Origin: Pegoplata infirma
Taxonomy: Eukaryota > Arthropoda > Insecta > Diptera > Anthomyiidae
Reading direction: 5' to 3'
Length of the DNA stretch: 64,000 nucleotides
NCBI GenBank assembly: GCA_963921195.1
Contig: OY992537.1
Span: 61,678,400-61,742,399, forward strand
Shown: in pieces, positions 1 through 11,524 of the stretch
Layout: the number at the start of each line of letters is the position of its first letter
How positions within the stretch are numbered: the first letter of the stretch is position 1
Translations under genes and position numbers: made by a program
Notes under the pieces: generated by a model
The model's database searches: none
Seen by the model: the letters and a program-made list of their open reading frames with translations, nothing else
What the model was told of the DNA's origin: nothing

Positions 1-1147
1 TGTAAATTATAACAGTAACTTTTACATAAAATTTAACTTTTAAATGCTTATAAATGAAAAAGCTTTTAAGCTCATGTAACTAAGCTTTTAAGTATTATGA
101 ACAAAAGCTTCTTAGGCCGCATATAACACTACTATCTTTTAGTTACTCGAACAACTTCAAACAGTGCGGTCATAAAATCGGAAAAATTACGGTAAAATCA
201 AGTTTTAAATAAAAGAAACAACAAAATATATGTGTTTACATCAAAAATGCATATTCTTAAAAATAAAATGCATTTTTTATAAAAAAATATTTAAAAAAAA
301 TACTATAAAGTTATCAAACTTTTGATTTTCATTAAATGACAAAAATTGTTCGTCATATGCTAGAAAAATAAAGATTACCGAGATAACAATAAAAAAAAGA
401 CAACGTGGCGTTACATGCAACAATAGCAATAGCTACCCCATATTTTTTGAATATAATTTATGCTGACCGGCTTTTTTTGCTAAAGGACTTTAAACAGAAA
501 AGCTTATGGAAATTTATATGTGTATTTGAATGTTTTATCAAGCGGCATCATGTAATTTGCTTTTTTATCCTTTTCGTCTGCAATAAGATTAAAATCGTGG
601 GTGCTGATTTTTTTAAAGATATTTTTGGTTTGTTTTAACTAACCGGCATATGGCGCTGATTCAAGTGACTTTAAAAAAATACACTTTGTTAAAATAAGAA
701 ACAAAACTTTTAGCATGAATTTGTTTATTTTTGTCTTAAAAATGTGTTAATGTTTAGTTGATAAAGTCAATTTGTAGTTTCAAAGTTAAAGTGCTAAGAA
801 TTTTGCTAAAAAAAAACTTTTTGTGTTTGCATAAAAAACTATAAATAGAACATTAAGAACTCAACTCGTTTTGGTAAGTTTAATTTTTAGTTTTTAAAAA
901 AGTAATTTAATTTGTTTTTTGTTTTAAGATGTCATTTTCTTTTAATTTTAACTTTTATAATTATTTACAAGAGATATGCAGCAGACGAAAATTTAGTCAG
1001 AAATTTTACCTATGCGTATGATCAATATCAAATTTATATGAAAAAATAAAATATCACTCATACGTCTCCACTAGAACGTAAGCTCTGTGTATGAGCAGCC
1101 ATATTTGCCGATGTAGATTTTTTGATCATCTCCAAAATTACGATAAC
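1..1147. other. AT-rich DNA without recognised feature
   Basis: Long A and T runs and short degenerate repeats. The only open frame (405-638, 77 codons) has no recognisable motif and AT-driven composition. I see no gene, RNA or clear inverted repeat here. Confidence 0.5.
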
Positions 1148-1240
1148 TTTTAATACCCTCCCCTTAGTGCTAGAGGGTATATTTACATTAGTTTGTAATT
1201 CCGTTTTTAAAACCTCGAAATATCGGTCTAGGCAATAGCT
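1148..1240 (+). mobile_element. DINE-1/mini-me-like fragment (5' hairpin and core)
   Basis: Contains the hairpin ATACCCTCC...TAGAGGGTAT and the core TTTGTAATTCCGTTTTTAA followed by CTCGAAATATCGGTCTAGG, the order seen in all mini-me copies in the window. It stops abruptly at about 1240, where a half copy of foldback family A begins. Established: such elements are non-autonomous Helitron/Helentron derivatives abundant in flies. No protein is encoded. Confidence 0.7.
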
Positions 1241-1244
1241 CCTT

Positions 1245-2105
1245 CGTGGTAAATTTTCAGATTTTTTTTTATGACCCGTTTAAAAGATATCAAATTTTCA
1301 AAAATTTGGGCCTTGTTCCTTTGCTCAAAATTCTTTTAATCATAACTTCTTTAAAAATGGTCCAATATCCAACATTTTTTATAAATAATTATTTTTATGT
1401 ACTTTTAAATACAAATACCTAAAAAATTATTTAAAGTGTGCTAGTTTGCGATTTTAAGTTTCAAAACTTGAATCTCATTTTTAAAAATGTTTGTGCTCTT
1501 CAATTTAATTTTTTTTGGAAAACTTGTATAAATTCTAAAAATTTTTGTCCAGTAAGATCGTAAGATTACGATTATTACTATTTTTTCAATTGCAGTTTTC
1601 CAATCTTTAAATCACTGCTCCATTGGTACGTCCTAGAGGGGTCAATAGCAAGACCTACCACATTAATTTTTAACTTTAAACATTTTTTCCAAAGAAACTA
1701 ACAGTCAATCTCTAATTCCTAAGTGATCTTACTTACAAAATGAATTTTTTATAAATTTTCTCCAGCCGCTCTAACTGCCATAAGAGTGCCCTAAATCAGT
1801 CGAATGTATAACCAACCCATAGTATTTTTTTGATCCAAACATTTTCTCAGAACTTACCTACCCTCTATCTTTAACCCTTAAGACGGTTCCCATAAATTGT
1901 TTTTATTTTTTATAAATTTGTTTTATTAAATCAGCTCATACCGGTCCATCCTGGAGGGGTCATTAGTGAGACGGACCCCCATTAATTTTTTATTCATTAT
2001 CCAGTCGCCAAGTGCGCTCCCACTCAAAATTACATATTTTTAAAATTGGTTCCCACGGTATGGGAGTCCTCTTAATGAGTGGAGATAGATTTTTTTAAAA
2101 AATGT
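1245..2105 (+). mobile_element. Foldback family A, single arm (half copy)
   Basis: Sequence from CTCCTTCGTGGTAAATTTTC through the CGTCCTAGAGGGGTCAA blocks to AGTGGAGATAGATTTT matches the left arm of the full palindrome at 47808-49147. The complementary right arm is absent, so this copy stops near the palindrome centre. Two similar blocks (around 1610-1680 and 1940-2000, each with GAGGGGTCA and CATTAATTTTT) show that the arm is itself built of diverged direct repeats. It abuts a mini-me fragment, as the full copy also does. Confidence 0.65.
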
Positions 2106-2266
2106 TGGTTTTAAACTTTTATTAGTACTAAATTATTCACTTTTTTTTCACAGATTTGTTTAAACTAATGTGCTGATATGCCGATTTTTTTGAAAATGTG
2201 CTGATTTTTCATCAAAATCATCTGACACCACTGCTTATACGTCTCTTTAAAACAAAATTTAATATT

Positions 2267-3415
2267 CGCTATACTCACAAGGGAGGTCTCCCAACCGTTA
2301 TACACCGATTTGCCTAAAACTTAAAATATATATAAATTTGCATATTGCTAAGTAATTACACTGTTCGACAACAAAATCCTCCAAGTGAAATATCCAACTG
2401 AATCTTCTAGATTTTGCTCTCCTGATTCCAAATCTGCCATCCAAAATTTTAAAAGTAAGAAAAAAAAAACAATAACACTCTTGAACAAAATTATAGAAAT
2501 TTGCACTCCTATGAATCAGAATACATGACTTAAATAGATTTTGACCTCCTGATTCCAAATTTGCCTTGCAAGTTTTTCTATCACGTAAAGTTTTTAAGAT
2601 ATTCGCGTTTAAATATTTAAAAAACAACGACATTTGAGCACTTTTTGGGTCTCCCCTGTAACGTATTCTTAAGTTCCTTGCATAAAATAGGGCTTGATTT
2701 TGTATAAATTTAAACTTTTGATTTCAAATCTGGGACCCAAATTTTTCTAACGCGTACCGTTTTTGAGATATTGGCGTTTGAAAACTTACATTCATTATAA
2801 ATTACACTAACATTTTCAAACGCGAATATCTCGTAAACGGAACATACTAGAAAAATTTTGTTTGTTTTTACAGTTTTGTAATCAGGAGGTCAATTTTATA
2901 AAAAATCAGTTCCAAAAGTGACCATGAAAAAAAAATTTAGGCTGGTTTGGGTCTTACTCTAAAAATTTTTCAAAAATTTTTTTTTTTTAGTTTTCCTTCC
3001 AAAATCCTGATTCCAAAACTGCAATTCAAATTTTTCTGCCATGTTTCGTTTTTAAGATATTCGAGTGAAAAAATTTGCAAAACCCGAATATCTCAAAAAC
3101 GGAACATTCTAGAAAAATTTGAATTGCAGTTTTGGAATCAGAAGGCCCATTTCATATGAAATCAAGGCCATTTTTTGGTAGCAACTAAATTATTTTTTTT
3201 TTTTTGACTTTTTACCAGCGAATATCTCAAAAACGGTACGTGCTAGAAAAATTTGAATGGCATTTTTGGAATCAGGATTTTGGAAGGAAAATTAGAAAAA
3301 ATTTTGAAAATTTTTTAGAGTAAGACCCAAACCAGCCTAAAATTTTTTTTTCATGGTCACTTTCAGTTGGATATTTTATTAAGAAGTTTTTGTTGTTAAA
3401 CAGTGTAATTATTTA
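2267..3415. mobile_element. Inverted-repeat (foldback-like) element
   Basis: The outer arms AGTAATTACACTGTTCGACA (about 2349) and its counterpart near 3365-3415 are inverted. Inside, GTGACCATGAAAAAAAAATT with GGCTGGTTTGGGTCTTACTC (about 2919-2957) is repeated inverted at about 3315-3360, and further short inverted blocks (AATATCTCAAAAACGGAACA) lie between. The left flank CTCACAAGGGAGGTCTCCCA is related to the arms of the element at 63262-63870. Open frames across it are by-products of the symmetry. Confidence 0.6.
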
Positions 3416-3589
3416 GAAATACTCGAAAACAAGATCAGCTAGGATTTTCGATCGGTTTGAAATTGCCGAAATTGGGGCAAAATTAAAATAACATCATATT
3501 TATTAATTTTGACGAGCTGAACATTAGGGGTAGGATAGTGCACGAGTTTTCGATTTTGACACGTTAGAACCGCTAATTTTGTGAGGCTC

Positions 3590-3965
3590 GTAAAAAAGTG
3601 CGTGAGCCAAAAAATGGGTCAGTTCCGATAGGATCTAGGGTCGAAGGTGGGCGTGAAGGGGAAAATTCACAAAAACCCCACAAATCCCCTGGACTTGCCC
3701 CTAGAGGGATCAATTATGAGACTGACCCCCCATTAATTTTTCATTCCCAACACTTTTGCCAAACATACCTAAGCCATAGCTTTACTCCCTAAGGGGGCTC
3801 TCATACAAAGATTAAATTTTAAAAAATATTTGGTCCTACCGCTCTAGCTGTCCTAGAAATGAACCTAGAGGGGCTTTTTGTGGATTTTTTCCCCTTCACA
3901 CTCAACTTTGACCCCGATGAGCGACCCCTAGATCCTCTCCGACCTCCCCCATTTTTTGGCTAGCC
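3590..3965. mobile_element. Inverted-repeat element related to family A
   Basis: Starts AGCCAAAAAATGGGTCAG and ends CCCCCATTTTTTGGCT, with further inverted matches inside (AAGGGGAAAATTCACAAAAA against the TTTTTCCCCTTCA block near 3887). The centre holds CCTAGAGGGATCAATTATGA and a GACCCCCCATTAATTTTTC block related to family A. No coding potential. Confidence 0.55.
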
Positions 3966-5040
3966 GCTGGATAACCGCTCACAAGAGCGGTTATAGCGTT
4001 TCCAAAATTTGCTGCTTAAAATCTCTTACAACATTATGCCACCCTTACTGAACATGAATATCAAAAAAGTTCTAAAATCGGTCGAATGGTTTTCGAGATA
4101 TCGCTATTTGAAATTTTGAGATTTTTTTTTAATTCTTGATCGTACTCCGTCATTGTGAATTCAGCTTAAAACTTATAACAAAAAGTAGGCAATTTTTAAA
4201 CACAACTGTTTTTTTTTTTTTAAATCAATCATAATCAATAAAATAAATTTTTCTCCGAAATAATTTAGCATATTTAAACTAAAAATTAAAATTTTTGATT
4301 TTAATACGTTTTTCCCTCACAATCAGTGTGAGTGACAGTAAAAGTTTGGTCACGTTAGGATTGTAGAGTTTCATAATGATAGTTTTTCTATTGAAAAAAA
4401 TGCCTCAAGGTCAAAAAAGAAATTCGCAATTTTTTTTTCATATAGGTCTTTAAGATTTTAAATTATTTACTAACTGTTTCATCCAGTCTTTAAGATTTTT
4501 ATATGCGTGTTAGTATTTGCTGCGGTCGGTGGATATAGATTTTCCTAACCCTAACCTACCACTATTTTTAAAAAATTGTACATTTATTCACAATCTCTTT
4601 GGTAATTCTTTTAAAAGAACATTCAACTTAATATAAAAGAAATTATTTAAATGAGTTGTACAGTAAAATCTCTCTACAACTGAAACAGTTAGTAAATCCA
4701 GCTCTTTTTTTATAATGCCGCCGAAGAAACTCTTTACTGTTTACAATTTCCTAATAGCCAAAACAAACAATTTGCGGTATAAAACAATAGTTGGAGTAAA
4801 AACAATAAAAACGAAATAACAGGCAATAAATTACGTTTAGCAAAGACGCATATAAAATGAAGAAATAAAAAAAACAAGTCTTAAAATACACTTAGAAAAT
4901 ATTTTTAAAATATACTCAGCTCACAGTGGGGTAGAATTAAAACATTTGCAAATAAATCGGTTATTTTTTACTGGCTGTTCGGATTGTCAGTAAATTTTGA
5001 ATTTTTGAAGCAGAGGTTAGTTTGCAAGAAGTTGCAAATT
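3966..5040. other. AT-rich repetitive DNA, no gene seen
   Basis: Contains a TTCGAGATATCGCTATTTGAA block near 4093 that recurs in the element at 5250-6965, and a weak inverted pair, TTTACTAACTGTTTC (about 4467) against GAAACAGTTAGTAAA (about 4682). Otherwise poly-A/T runs. No coding region is supported. Confidence 0.45.
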
Positions 5041-5249
5041 ATTGAAGACGCTTAGGCCTATATACACCCATTGGGACCTGAACCCAATGGAGTCTGGATC
5101 ATATGAGGTCTACAAATATGTGGACATTTTTAATTTTTCAATAAAATTTTAGAATTTTTTATTTTGTTTGGAAAAAAAAAAATTTCTTCCGATTTTGAAT
5201 GTCCTGGCAAATGGAAAATTTTTTCCTACGTTCAGGATTTAAAAAAAAA

Positions 5250-6965
5250 AATCACAAAATTTCTTTCCTCGACCCTTTTATAGAGCTTGAGATAGTCTTT
5301 CATTTAAACTTAATTTAAGACAAATCCGATAATTTTAACAGGTTTTGGATTTTTGGAAAATTTCCACGAAAATTTTGAATTTGTGAAAAATTAAAAAAAA
5401 ATCTTGAAATACATTATTTTTATTAATTTTGACATGCTAAATTCGAATATTGAAAAATTTTGGTCGAGCGGTTTTTGTAATATCATCATTTGAAATTTGT
5501 CAAAAAATTTTCAGAAATGGCGGGTTTTTCCAACGTTAAAGAAATTTTTTAAAATATCTAAAAAAAAAATTTTATATGGACTTTTTCAAAGATTTTAACA
5601 CTTTTTTATAGAGAATTTTGATGCGCTGAACATAAATATCTAAACAATTTTAAAATCGGTAGAACGGTTTTCGAGTCAAAAATTAAAAATAAATCTCAAA
5701 ATTTTTTTTCGTGACCCTTTCATAGAGCTTAAGACGAACTTTAATTTTTCGACATATCGCCATTTGAAATTTGTCAAAAAAAATTAAAAATGGCGGTTTT
5801 TCTACGTTCAAGAAACTTTTTTAAAAAAGCTCAAAATTGTATTCACTTTACTATTTTATAGAGATTTAGAAAACATTTGCTGAACACGAATATCAAAAAT
5901 TTTTTCAAAATCGAGATATCTCTATTTTCGAGATATCGCTATTTTAAATTTTCAAAAACGGCGGTATTTTCCTACAGTCAAGAAATTAAAAAAAAAAATT
6001 CCAAACATTTTTTTCTTGTCACTTTCAAAAAGCTTGTGACATCATTTAAAACATAGATGGGCACATGAGCAGATTAGAGCGTGATTCACGCGTGATCACG
6101 CGTGAGTGTGACTGAATTCAATTTTACTCACGTGATTGAGAGTGATTTATTTTCTCCACATATTTCCTTCCGTACCAAAAAAAGCATTTTAAGATTTCGC
6201 TCTGTAAAAAGCAAAAAAAAATAAAATGTAAAATTTCGCTGAATTTAAAATTTTGCTGAAAATTTTGAAAAATTTTTGAAATTTTAGTTTAAGAATTTTT
6301 TTTTGTATAAAAAAAATTTCGTGAGTGTGAGTGAAGTTTGCGTGAGTGCACATAAGTGTGAGTTGTATTAAATTTACTCACGTGATTGTGAGTGAGTGTG
6401 AATAGGAAAAATATACTCGTGAGTGAGTGTAATTTAATATTTAAAATTAGCAAATAATGCCGGTCAAAAATTTAAAAAATTCAAAATTTTTCTTCGTGAC
6501 CTCCAATGAGCTTGAGACGAACTTTCATTTTTCGAGATATCGCGATTTGAAATTTGTCAAAAAATTTTTTAAAAAAGCGACTATTTCCTACGTTTAAGAA
6601 ATTTTTTTAGAAAAATCTCAAAATTTTTTTCCTGAACACGAATATCAAAAAAATTTTATAATTGGTCAAACGGTTTTCGAGATATCGCTATTTAAAATTT
6701 GCAAAAAATGGGGAGTGTTTCCTACGGCCAAGAAATTTAAGAAAATCTAAAAATTTTTCGCTTAATATTTGAAAATTAATAAAAAAATTTAAATTTTTTA
6801 AAAATTAAAAATTTTTTGTGGAAATTTTCCAAAAATTCAAAACTTTATTCGAAGGGCGCCACGGGTTTGAATAATCGGATGTGGCTTAAGTTACGATTAA
6901 ATGAAAGATTGCCTTAAGCTTTTTGAAATGGTGAAGAGAAAGAAATTTTGAGATTTTTTCGTCAT
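5250..6965. mobile_element. Foldback element with internal degenerate direct repeats
   Basis: Arms of about 150 bp are inverted: 5255-5400 (CTTGAGATAGTCTTTCATTT, then CAAATCCGATAATTT, then TTTTTGGAAAATTTCCACG) against 6790-6965. Between them a block of the type GGTTTTCGAGATATCGCTAT...CCTACGTTCAAGAAATTT recurs about six times at irregular spacing (about 5226, 5530, 5809, 5971, 6590, 6721). A different repeat (6050-6445) interrupts the series. Confidence 0.6.
6050..6445. repeat. ACTCACGTGATTG-rich interspersed repeat
   Basis: Begins TAGATGGGCACATGAGCAG and contains TTTACTCACGTGATTG twice plus many GTGAGTGTGAGTGA units. A related fragment lies at 61140-61255, ending GATCCCATCTCTAG, so the ends TAGATGGG and CCCATCTA look like terminal inverted repeats. 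It sits inside the 5250-6965 foldback element and spreads its repeat series apart, so it inserted later. Confidence 0.5.
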
Positions 6966-7085
6966 TCCTGGAAATTTCGATAGCGAAAACGATATCACAT
7001 TTTCATATCGAAACGATAGCGAAAACGATATCATATTATTATGAAAAAACGATATAAAAAAATATCATATTATTATGTAAATTTA
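6966..7085. repeat. GATAGCGAAAACGATATCA repeat, copy 1
   Basis: The unit TCATTCCTGGAAATTTCGAT followed by AGCGAAAACGATATCA recurs here and at 9085-9295. Within each copy the GATAGCGAAAACGATATCA motif is itself repeated two to three times. Non-coding. Confidence 0.5.
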
Positions 7086-7139
7086 CAATTTTTTGACGCG
7101 ATAAAACTCAATTTTTTTATTTTTATTTTTTTTTATTGT

Positions 7140-7322
7140 TTTTTTTACATGTTGAGGGGTATAAAAGCTTTGGCACAGCCGATTTTAACTTTTTTTTTTG
7201 GTTTTAATTTTTTTTAACATTTTGGAATCGTCACTAATAAATAAAGATTTTTATTTTTTATTTAGTTACATGTTGGGGGGTATAGAATATTTGACACAGC
7301 CGAATTTAATACTTTCCATTGT
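7140..7322 (-). mobile_element. Two mini-me 3' ends in tandem
   Basis: ACATGTTGAGGGGTATAAAA...GGCACAGCCGATTTTAACT (about 7149-7193) and TACATGTTGGGGGGTATAGA...GACACAGCCGAATTTAAT (about 7267-7312) are both the terminal hairpin and end motif of mini-me-type elements. They lie side by side just before a complete copy, consistent with repeated insertion at the same kind of site. Confidence 0.5.
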
Positions 7323-8283
7323 TTTTTATACCCTCCACTAATTGTTAGTGATAGAGGGTATATATAAGTTTTGTCATTCCGTTTGTAACTCATCGAAATA
7401 TCGGTCCGGGATCCCATAAAGTATTTATATTATTGATCAGAGATCGATTCTAAGACATTCTAGAGATGACCGTCAGTCTGATAAAATGGCAATCACGTCC
7501 AAAATATTACACTGATATGACTAAAACTTAATTCAAAACTTTGTTTACTTGTTGTTGTCCCGAGAAGTTTGGTTTTGCATTTGAGCAATATCGGTTCAGC
7601 GATTAAAAAGTTATGTACTAAAAAATTTAAAAATATACCGAAATTTAAATTTTTTTGTAATTTTACAATTTTTTTTTCGTAAATGTCCAAATTTCCAAGG
7701 TAATTTTACAAAAAAAATCTTGTCACTATAATTCCTTGTAAGTATTATCGCATTAAGAAAGTTGTAAATTAACCATTTTATTGATGAAAAGCTTGTAAAA
7801 TTACAAAAAAGCTCGTCATTTTTATTAGGAATTCTCGTAAAATAGGAGGTAGCACAAAATCTATAAAAGTCACGAGAAGTCCTTGTAATTTTTATGGCGT
7901 CAAAAAAGTTTTCACAATATATGTAAAAACTTTTAATTTTTTTTGTAATTTTATAAGCTTTTTACTAAAAAACTGTAATTTTAACTAGAAATTCTTGTAA
8001 AAAAGGAGGAAGAAAAAAATTATTTTAAAACTTTTTTTTTGTTATTTTACAAGATTTGTTTTTTGAGTGTCATAACCTAAAAATACAAAATGCTTTTTTT
8101 CGGCTTCTGATTGACATATGTGAACATAATTGGATACCGAAAGACAGTTAAATACACACATATTATTTTACAAAACAAAAATTTTTCGCGGATTTTGTTT
8201 TTACAAAAAATTTTTTTTGACATTGTGTAGGTTATCAACACATTCGGCAAGGCCGAATTTTACTTTTTTTACTTGTTTTTGTC
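7323..8283 (+). mobile_element. Mini-me-like element split by a MITE
   Basis: Starts TTTTTTATACCCTCCACTAA, has the hairpin partner TAGAGGGTATAT and TTTGTCATTCCGTTTGTAAC, continues through AATATTACACTGATATGAC and ATATCGGTTCAGCG, and ends with the AAGGCCGAATTTTACTTTT type 3' motif. The copy at 31569-32157 runs without a break where this one is interrupted at about 7690-8055. No open frame belongs to it; apparent ORFs across the 3' part are AT-rich shadows. Confidence 0.75.
7690..8055. mobile_element. CTTGTAA-rich MITE nested in mini-me
   Basis: Contains repeated AAGCTTGTAAAATTAC and GAAGTCCTTGTAATTTTTAT and ends ACAAGATTTGTTTTTTGAGTG. The same blocks occur in the 19907-20835 element. Its position inside the otherwise continuous mini-me sequence identifies it as the younger insertion. 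Confidence 0.55.
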
Positions 8284-8724
8284 TATTTTCATTTCTTATA
8301 ATCAAAGTAATTGTTTTTTTATATATTTTTATTTTGTCCTTAAACTGTATTTATTTAGTCATTGTCCTTTTTGTTGTTGTTGTTTGATTTTTTAATAGTA
8401 AGTGTGCGAATGGGAATCCCTTATTTTGTTGTTGTTTTGTTGTTGCTCATTTCTTGGTATTTTGTCTCCTGATGGCCATTATGTTGAAGTGTCGTCGGTG
8501 GGACCTTCAAGTTTTATTTGCGCCTTAAGAAATTCGCGTGTTTTCACAAGACATCAGGACAATAATAACAATAATGAAAATCGACAAAATATATTAAATA
8601 CGCAATAAAAAACAAAATTAAGAATTTTGAAAAGGAATAATGAAAAATACAAATATAATATGTATATTATAATGGAATTTAAGATGTTAAAAGTTTATAA
8701 TGTTAAAAATAGAATTAAATAATA
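8284..8724. other. Possible lower-copy DNA, no gene seen
   Basis: Contains short TTG trinucleotide runs (about 8370-8385 and 8425-8445) and AATAACAATAATG. I see no match to the repeat families of the window, so this may be unique host sequence, but no exon, splice or promoter pattern can be defended. Confidence 0.35.
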
Positions 8725-8966
8725 CCCAGCAAAATTTTCTGTTCCAAATAATCGGTTCCGGAACCCATCAAACTACCCTGCAACCGGTTCTACTTAACAT
8801 TCCAGAATCAATGATTTTTGTTTGAAATTGTCCCGAATGCAATCGTTTTTTAGAGCAAGTAGTTTTTTTTAAAATAATTTTACATAGAAAATTTTGTTGT
8901 GATTACCGTAGAATGTATTCGAGAATCTATTAAACCAGGAATTTGTTCCAAAAAAATTTTCCTGGG
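8725..8966. mobile_element. MITE with CCCAGCA termini
   Basis: Left end CCCAGCAAAATTTTCTGTTCC; the right end read backwards is CCCAGGAAAATTTTTTTGGA. It belongs to the same terminal-motif group as the elements at 13239-15426, 25118-25304 and 60881-61595. The flanks are TA on the left and AT on the right, so a TA target duplication is possible but eroded. Confidence 0.6.
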
Positions 8967-9084
8967 ATATAAAATATGTGGTAGGCCTACTTTGGCAAAG
9001 TGTTAAAAGCAGGAGAACAAACGTTGGCGAACAACCCTTCTACAAAGAATACTGTATTGGCACAATATTTAAATTATAACGGTA

Positions 9085-9295
9085 GATTTAGGGCTGTCCG
9101 ATTACGGTATCGCCTTAAATTAAAATTATGATACCATTTTCGAAATTTAGGCGATTTTGCTATCGTCATTCCTGGAAATTTCGATAGCGAAAACGACATT
9201 TTCATATGACATTTTCATTTATCGCCTTGAATAACGATAGTGAAAACGATATCATATTTTTATGAAAAAAAGATACCATAAGAAGGACAAGTGGC
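9085..9295. repeat. GATAGCGAAAACGATATCA repeat, copy 2
   Basis: GTCATTCCTGGAAATTTCGA, AGCGAAAACGACATTTTC and AGTGAAAACGATATCATAT match the block at 6966-7085, preceded here by GGGCTGTCCGATTACGGTAT. Non-coding. Confidence 0.5.
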
Positions 9296-9358
9296 ACAAG
9301 TTATGTATTCAGGGTTGCATCATTTCCTCTCGAAAGTAATATTTGTGTTTATATGAAG

Positions 9359-10573
9359 CAGTGTTGCCACCAATAGAATTGGAAATTACACACAAAATTA
9401 TCCAAAATCTCACAAATTACACAATTTTTTTTTCAACCAAAAAAATTCTTTTCACTAAAAAAAATTATAAACTTTTTTTGTAATTCAAGAGATCATAATT
9501 TTTGTATTGTTATACTTAAAAATGAGAAATTTTTTTTTTTTTTTTCAATTCCATTTATTGTAAAAAGTATTGATGCAGTTGAATTTGCTTATAAAGTATT
9601 TTAAAGAGCCGTTTCCTTTCGGGTACCATGTATGTTAAATATTTGATCCGCTTGTCAAATAGTTTTTGGAATAATTTCAAAAGATGAGGAGAACCATCCG
9701 TATTACAAATTACATAAATTTTTTTATTCTGTTTGTGTTAATAGTGCGTTTACATTGGATTTCTAATCTAGTAAATTGCGATTTTAATCTACTTTGCAAT
9801 CTGTACCGTTTACATTGGCATTTTTTACATTTGAGAAGATTAGGATTGGCATTTATAACAACAAGTTGGTAATAAATGTGTGTGACTGCGTCAAAAGACA
9901 GCGACGGTAATTAGTCGTCGTATGATTAACAAAGGCAGTGACGGCGGTGCAAATAATAGAAATACAGAGTTGTATCTAACTTTACCAGATTGCGTTTGCC
10001 GATTAGAGTCTAAACTACTAGATTGAAAAAAATAAATTTGTATGGGCAATCTAATAGATTGAAACTGGATTGGAGCCACAATCTACTTTAAGCTAGCTTA
10101 GAGGACCAGTGTAAACGCACTATAAGGCTATGGAAACAAGAGCTTTATTCAGAAAATTTTGACAGGTCGACCCACATGTCTGCTCGTCTGAAAATTATTT
10201 TAACTGAAGAATGGGAGAATGGTAATATTAAAAGAAGTTTAAGAACAATTTTCAGATTTTGGAAGAGGAATTTTCCAGAAAAATGTTTAATTTCAAAACT
10301 TAAGACAAGGTTGCTATGGTCCAAAAATGCGTGTCCGTCATTTATTATCAAGTATTTGATATCAAAATTTCTAAAGTCCACAGTCAATGATTTTTTTAAC
10401 CTGAAAATGTCGATTAAAATATATAAAAAAAATTAAATATGATCAAAATTAGTTGAAACTGTTGAGGTGAAATTACAAAAAAAATTACACAAAAAATTTC
10501 ATTATCTTAAAATTATCCAAGGATTTTGAAATTGTCCCACTTTTGGATAATTATCCAGAAAATGGCAACATTG
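9359..10573. mobile_element. hAT-type non-autonomous element with 8-bp target duplication
   Basis: Left end CAGTGTTGCCACC; right end ATGGCAACATTG, its imperfect inverse. Flanked by perfect 8-bp direct repeats ATATGAAG (9351-9358 and 10574-10581), the target-duplication length of hAT transposons. Subterminal AAATTATCCAAAA-type motifs are also inverted at the two ends. No transposase is visible. It contains a younger TA-flanked MITE (9744-10120); open frames at 10145-10436 are symmetric shadows. Confidence 0.85.
9744..10120. mobile_element. TA-flanked MITE nested in the hAT element
   Basis: Termini GTGCGTTTACATTGG and CCAGTGTAAACGCAC form an almost perfect 15-bp inverted repeat and are directly flanked by TA on both sides. 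The repeated motif CAATCTACTTT/AATCTACTTTGCAATC lies just inside. The TA duplication suggests mobilisation by a Tc1/mariner-type transposase. Confidence 0.8.
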
Positions 10574-10884
10574 ATATGAAGTGTGTCAAGTTTTTGATAC
10601 ATAATTTGGGTCCGTGTGACATTTCACGTGATTGTACACTCAAAATAATACATATATTAGTAGATTTACTAATTTTGTTTTGCTAATGCTAGTAAGCTAA
10701 CCTTTAGCAAATTTTTAGTTGAGATTAGCATGTTAGCAAAAATATCTTGTAAACTTCATTTAGCGCATTAGAAATTTTAAACAAAATTTGAATTAATTTT
10801 TTTTGCTAAATTTAAAATTGAGTTGACCAAATTTTTACAAGCTTTTTTGCTAATATTAGCAAAAATAAGTTGTAAATTTTTTTT

Positions 10885-11370
10885 CTATTTTCAGAAAACT
10901 TAAAATGGCGCTATCTCGGAAACTAAGCCAGATATAGCAAAATGGAGGCCATTTTTGGTTCTCGTATTCATAGTATCGCCGGTCCTCTTCACATGTGTGG
11001 ACCCTAATGGATCCTAACTTTGGATCCAAAAAAGTTCGCATTCCCGAAAATTTTAAAATGCTCATATCTCGGTAAATATTGCCGACACAACAAAAAGTCC
11101 AAAAGCATGTTTGTAGCTCTCAACACGTACAAACAAGACCGCAAAATAATCAAAAGCTCTCCGAGTAATATTTTTGAAGTTATCGAGTTTTGTAATTCTC
11201 AAAACCCCAGTGGTCCCCTAAAATCACGTATCTCAAAAACTAAGCAAGGTGGAAACGGACACAAATTTTGGATCAGAAACTATGACGATTTTTAAGGAAC
11301 CCTACTAAGTCTAGGCCCATCGGGGTCTGTACCTATCGAGTCCGAACCCAATGGGGTCCTAGGAAAAAGC
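10885..11370 (+). repeat. CTATCTCGGAAACTAAGC repeat, copy 1
   Basis: Contains GGCGCTATCTCGGAAACTAA, ATATCTCGGTAAATATTGCC, ATCTCAAAAACTAAGCAAGG and CGAGTCCGAACCCAATGGGG. The same motifs occur inverted and diverged at 43590-44085, and CCCATTGGGACCTGAACCCA near 5070 is a short relic. The ORF at 11020-11295 has no recognised domain and most likely crosses this repeat by chance. Confidence 0.55.
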
Positions 11371-11524
11371 CGATGTATTGCCGATTTTTTTGGTCTCTTC
11401 TATCAAAATTTATTGGTCGGAAAAATAATTTTTTTTTTTGTGTTGTACAGTGCTAATTTTAAAAACTTTTCGATATTTGTGTTCAGAATATTTAGTATTA
11501 TTATTTTTTTTTCATTTTGAGTAA

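Noticed and set aside
405..638. 77-codon hydrophobic frame
   Set aside because: Composition is that of AT-rich noncoding DNA and no motif, promoter or related copy supports it.
8402..8608. Possible exon with N-rich end (NNNNEN)
   Set aside because: The polar run comes from an AATAACAATAATG tract; there is no splice, domain or codon-usage support.
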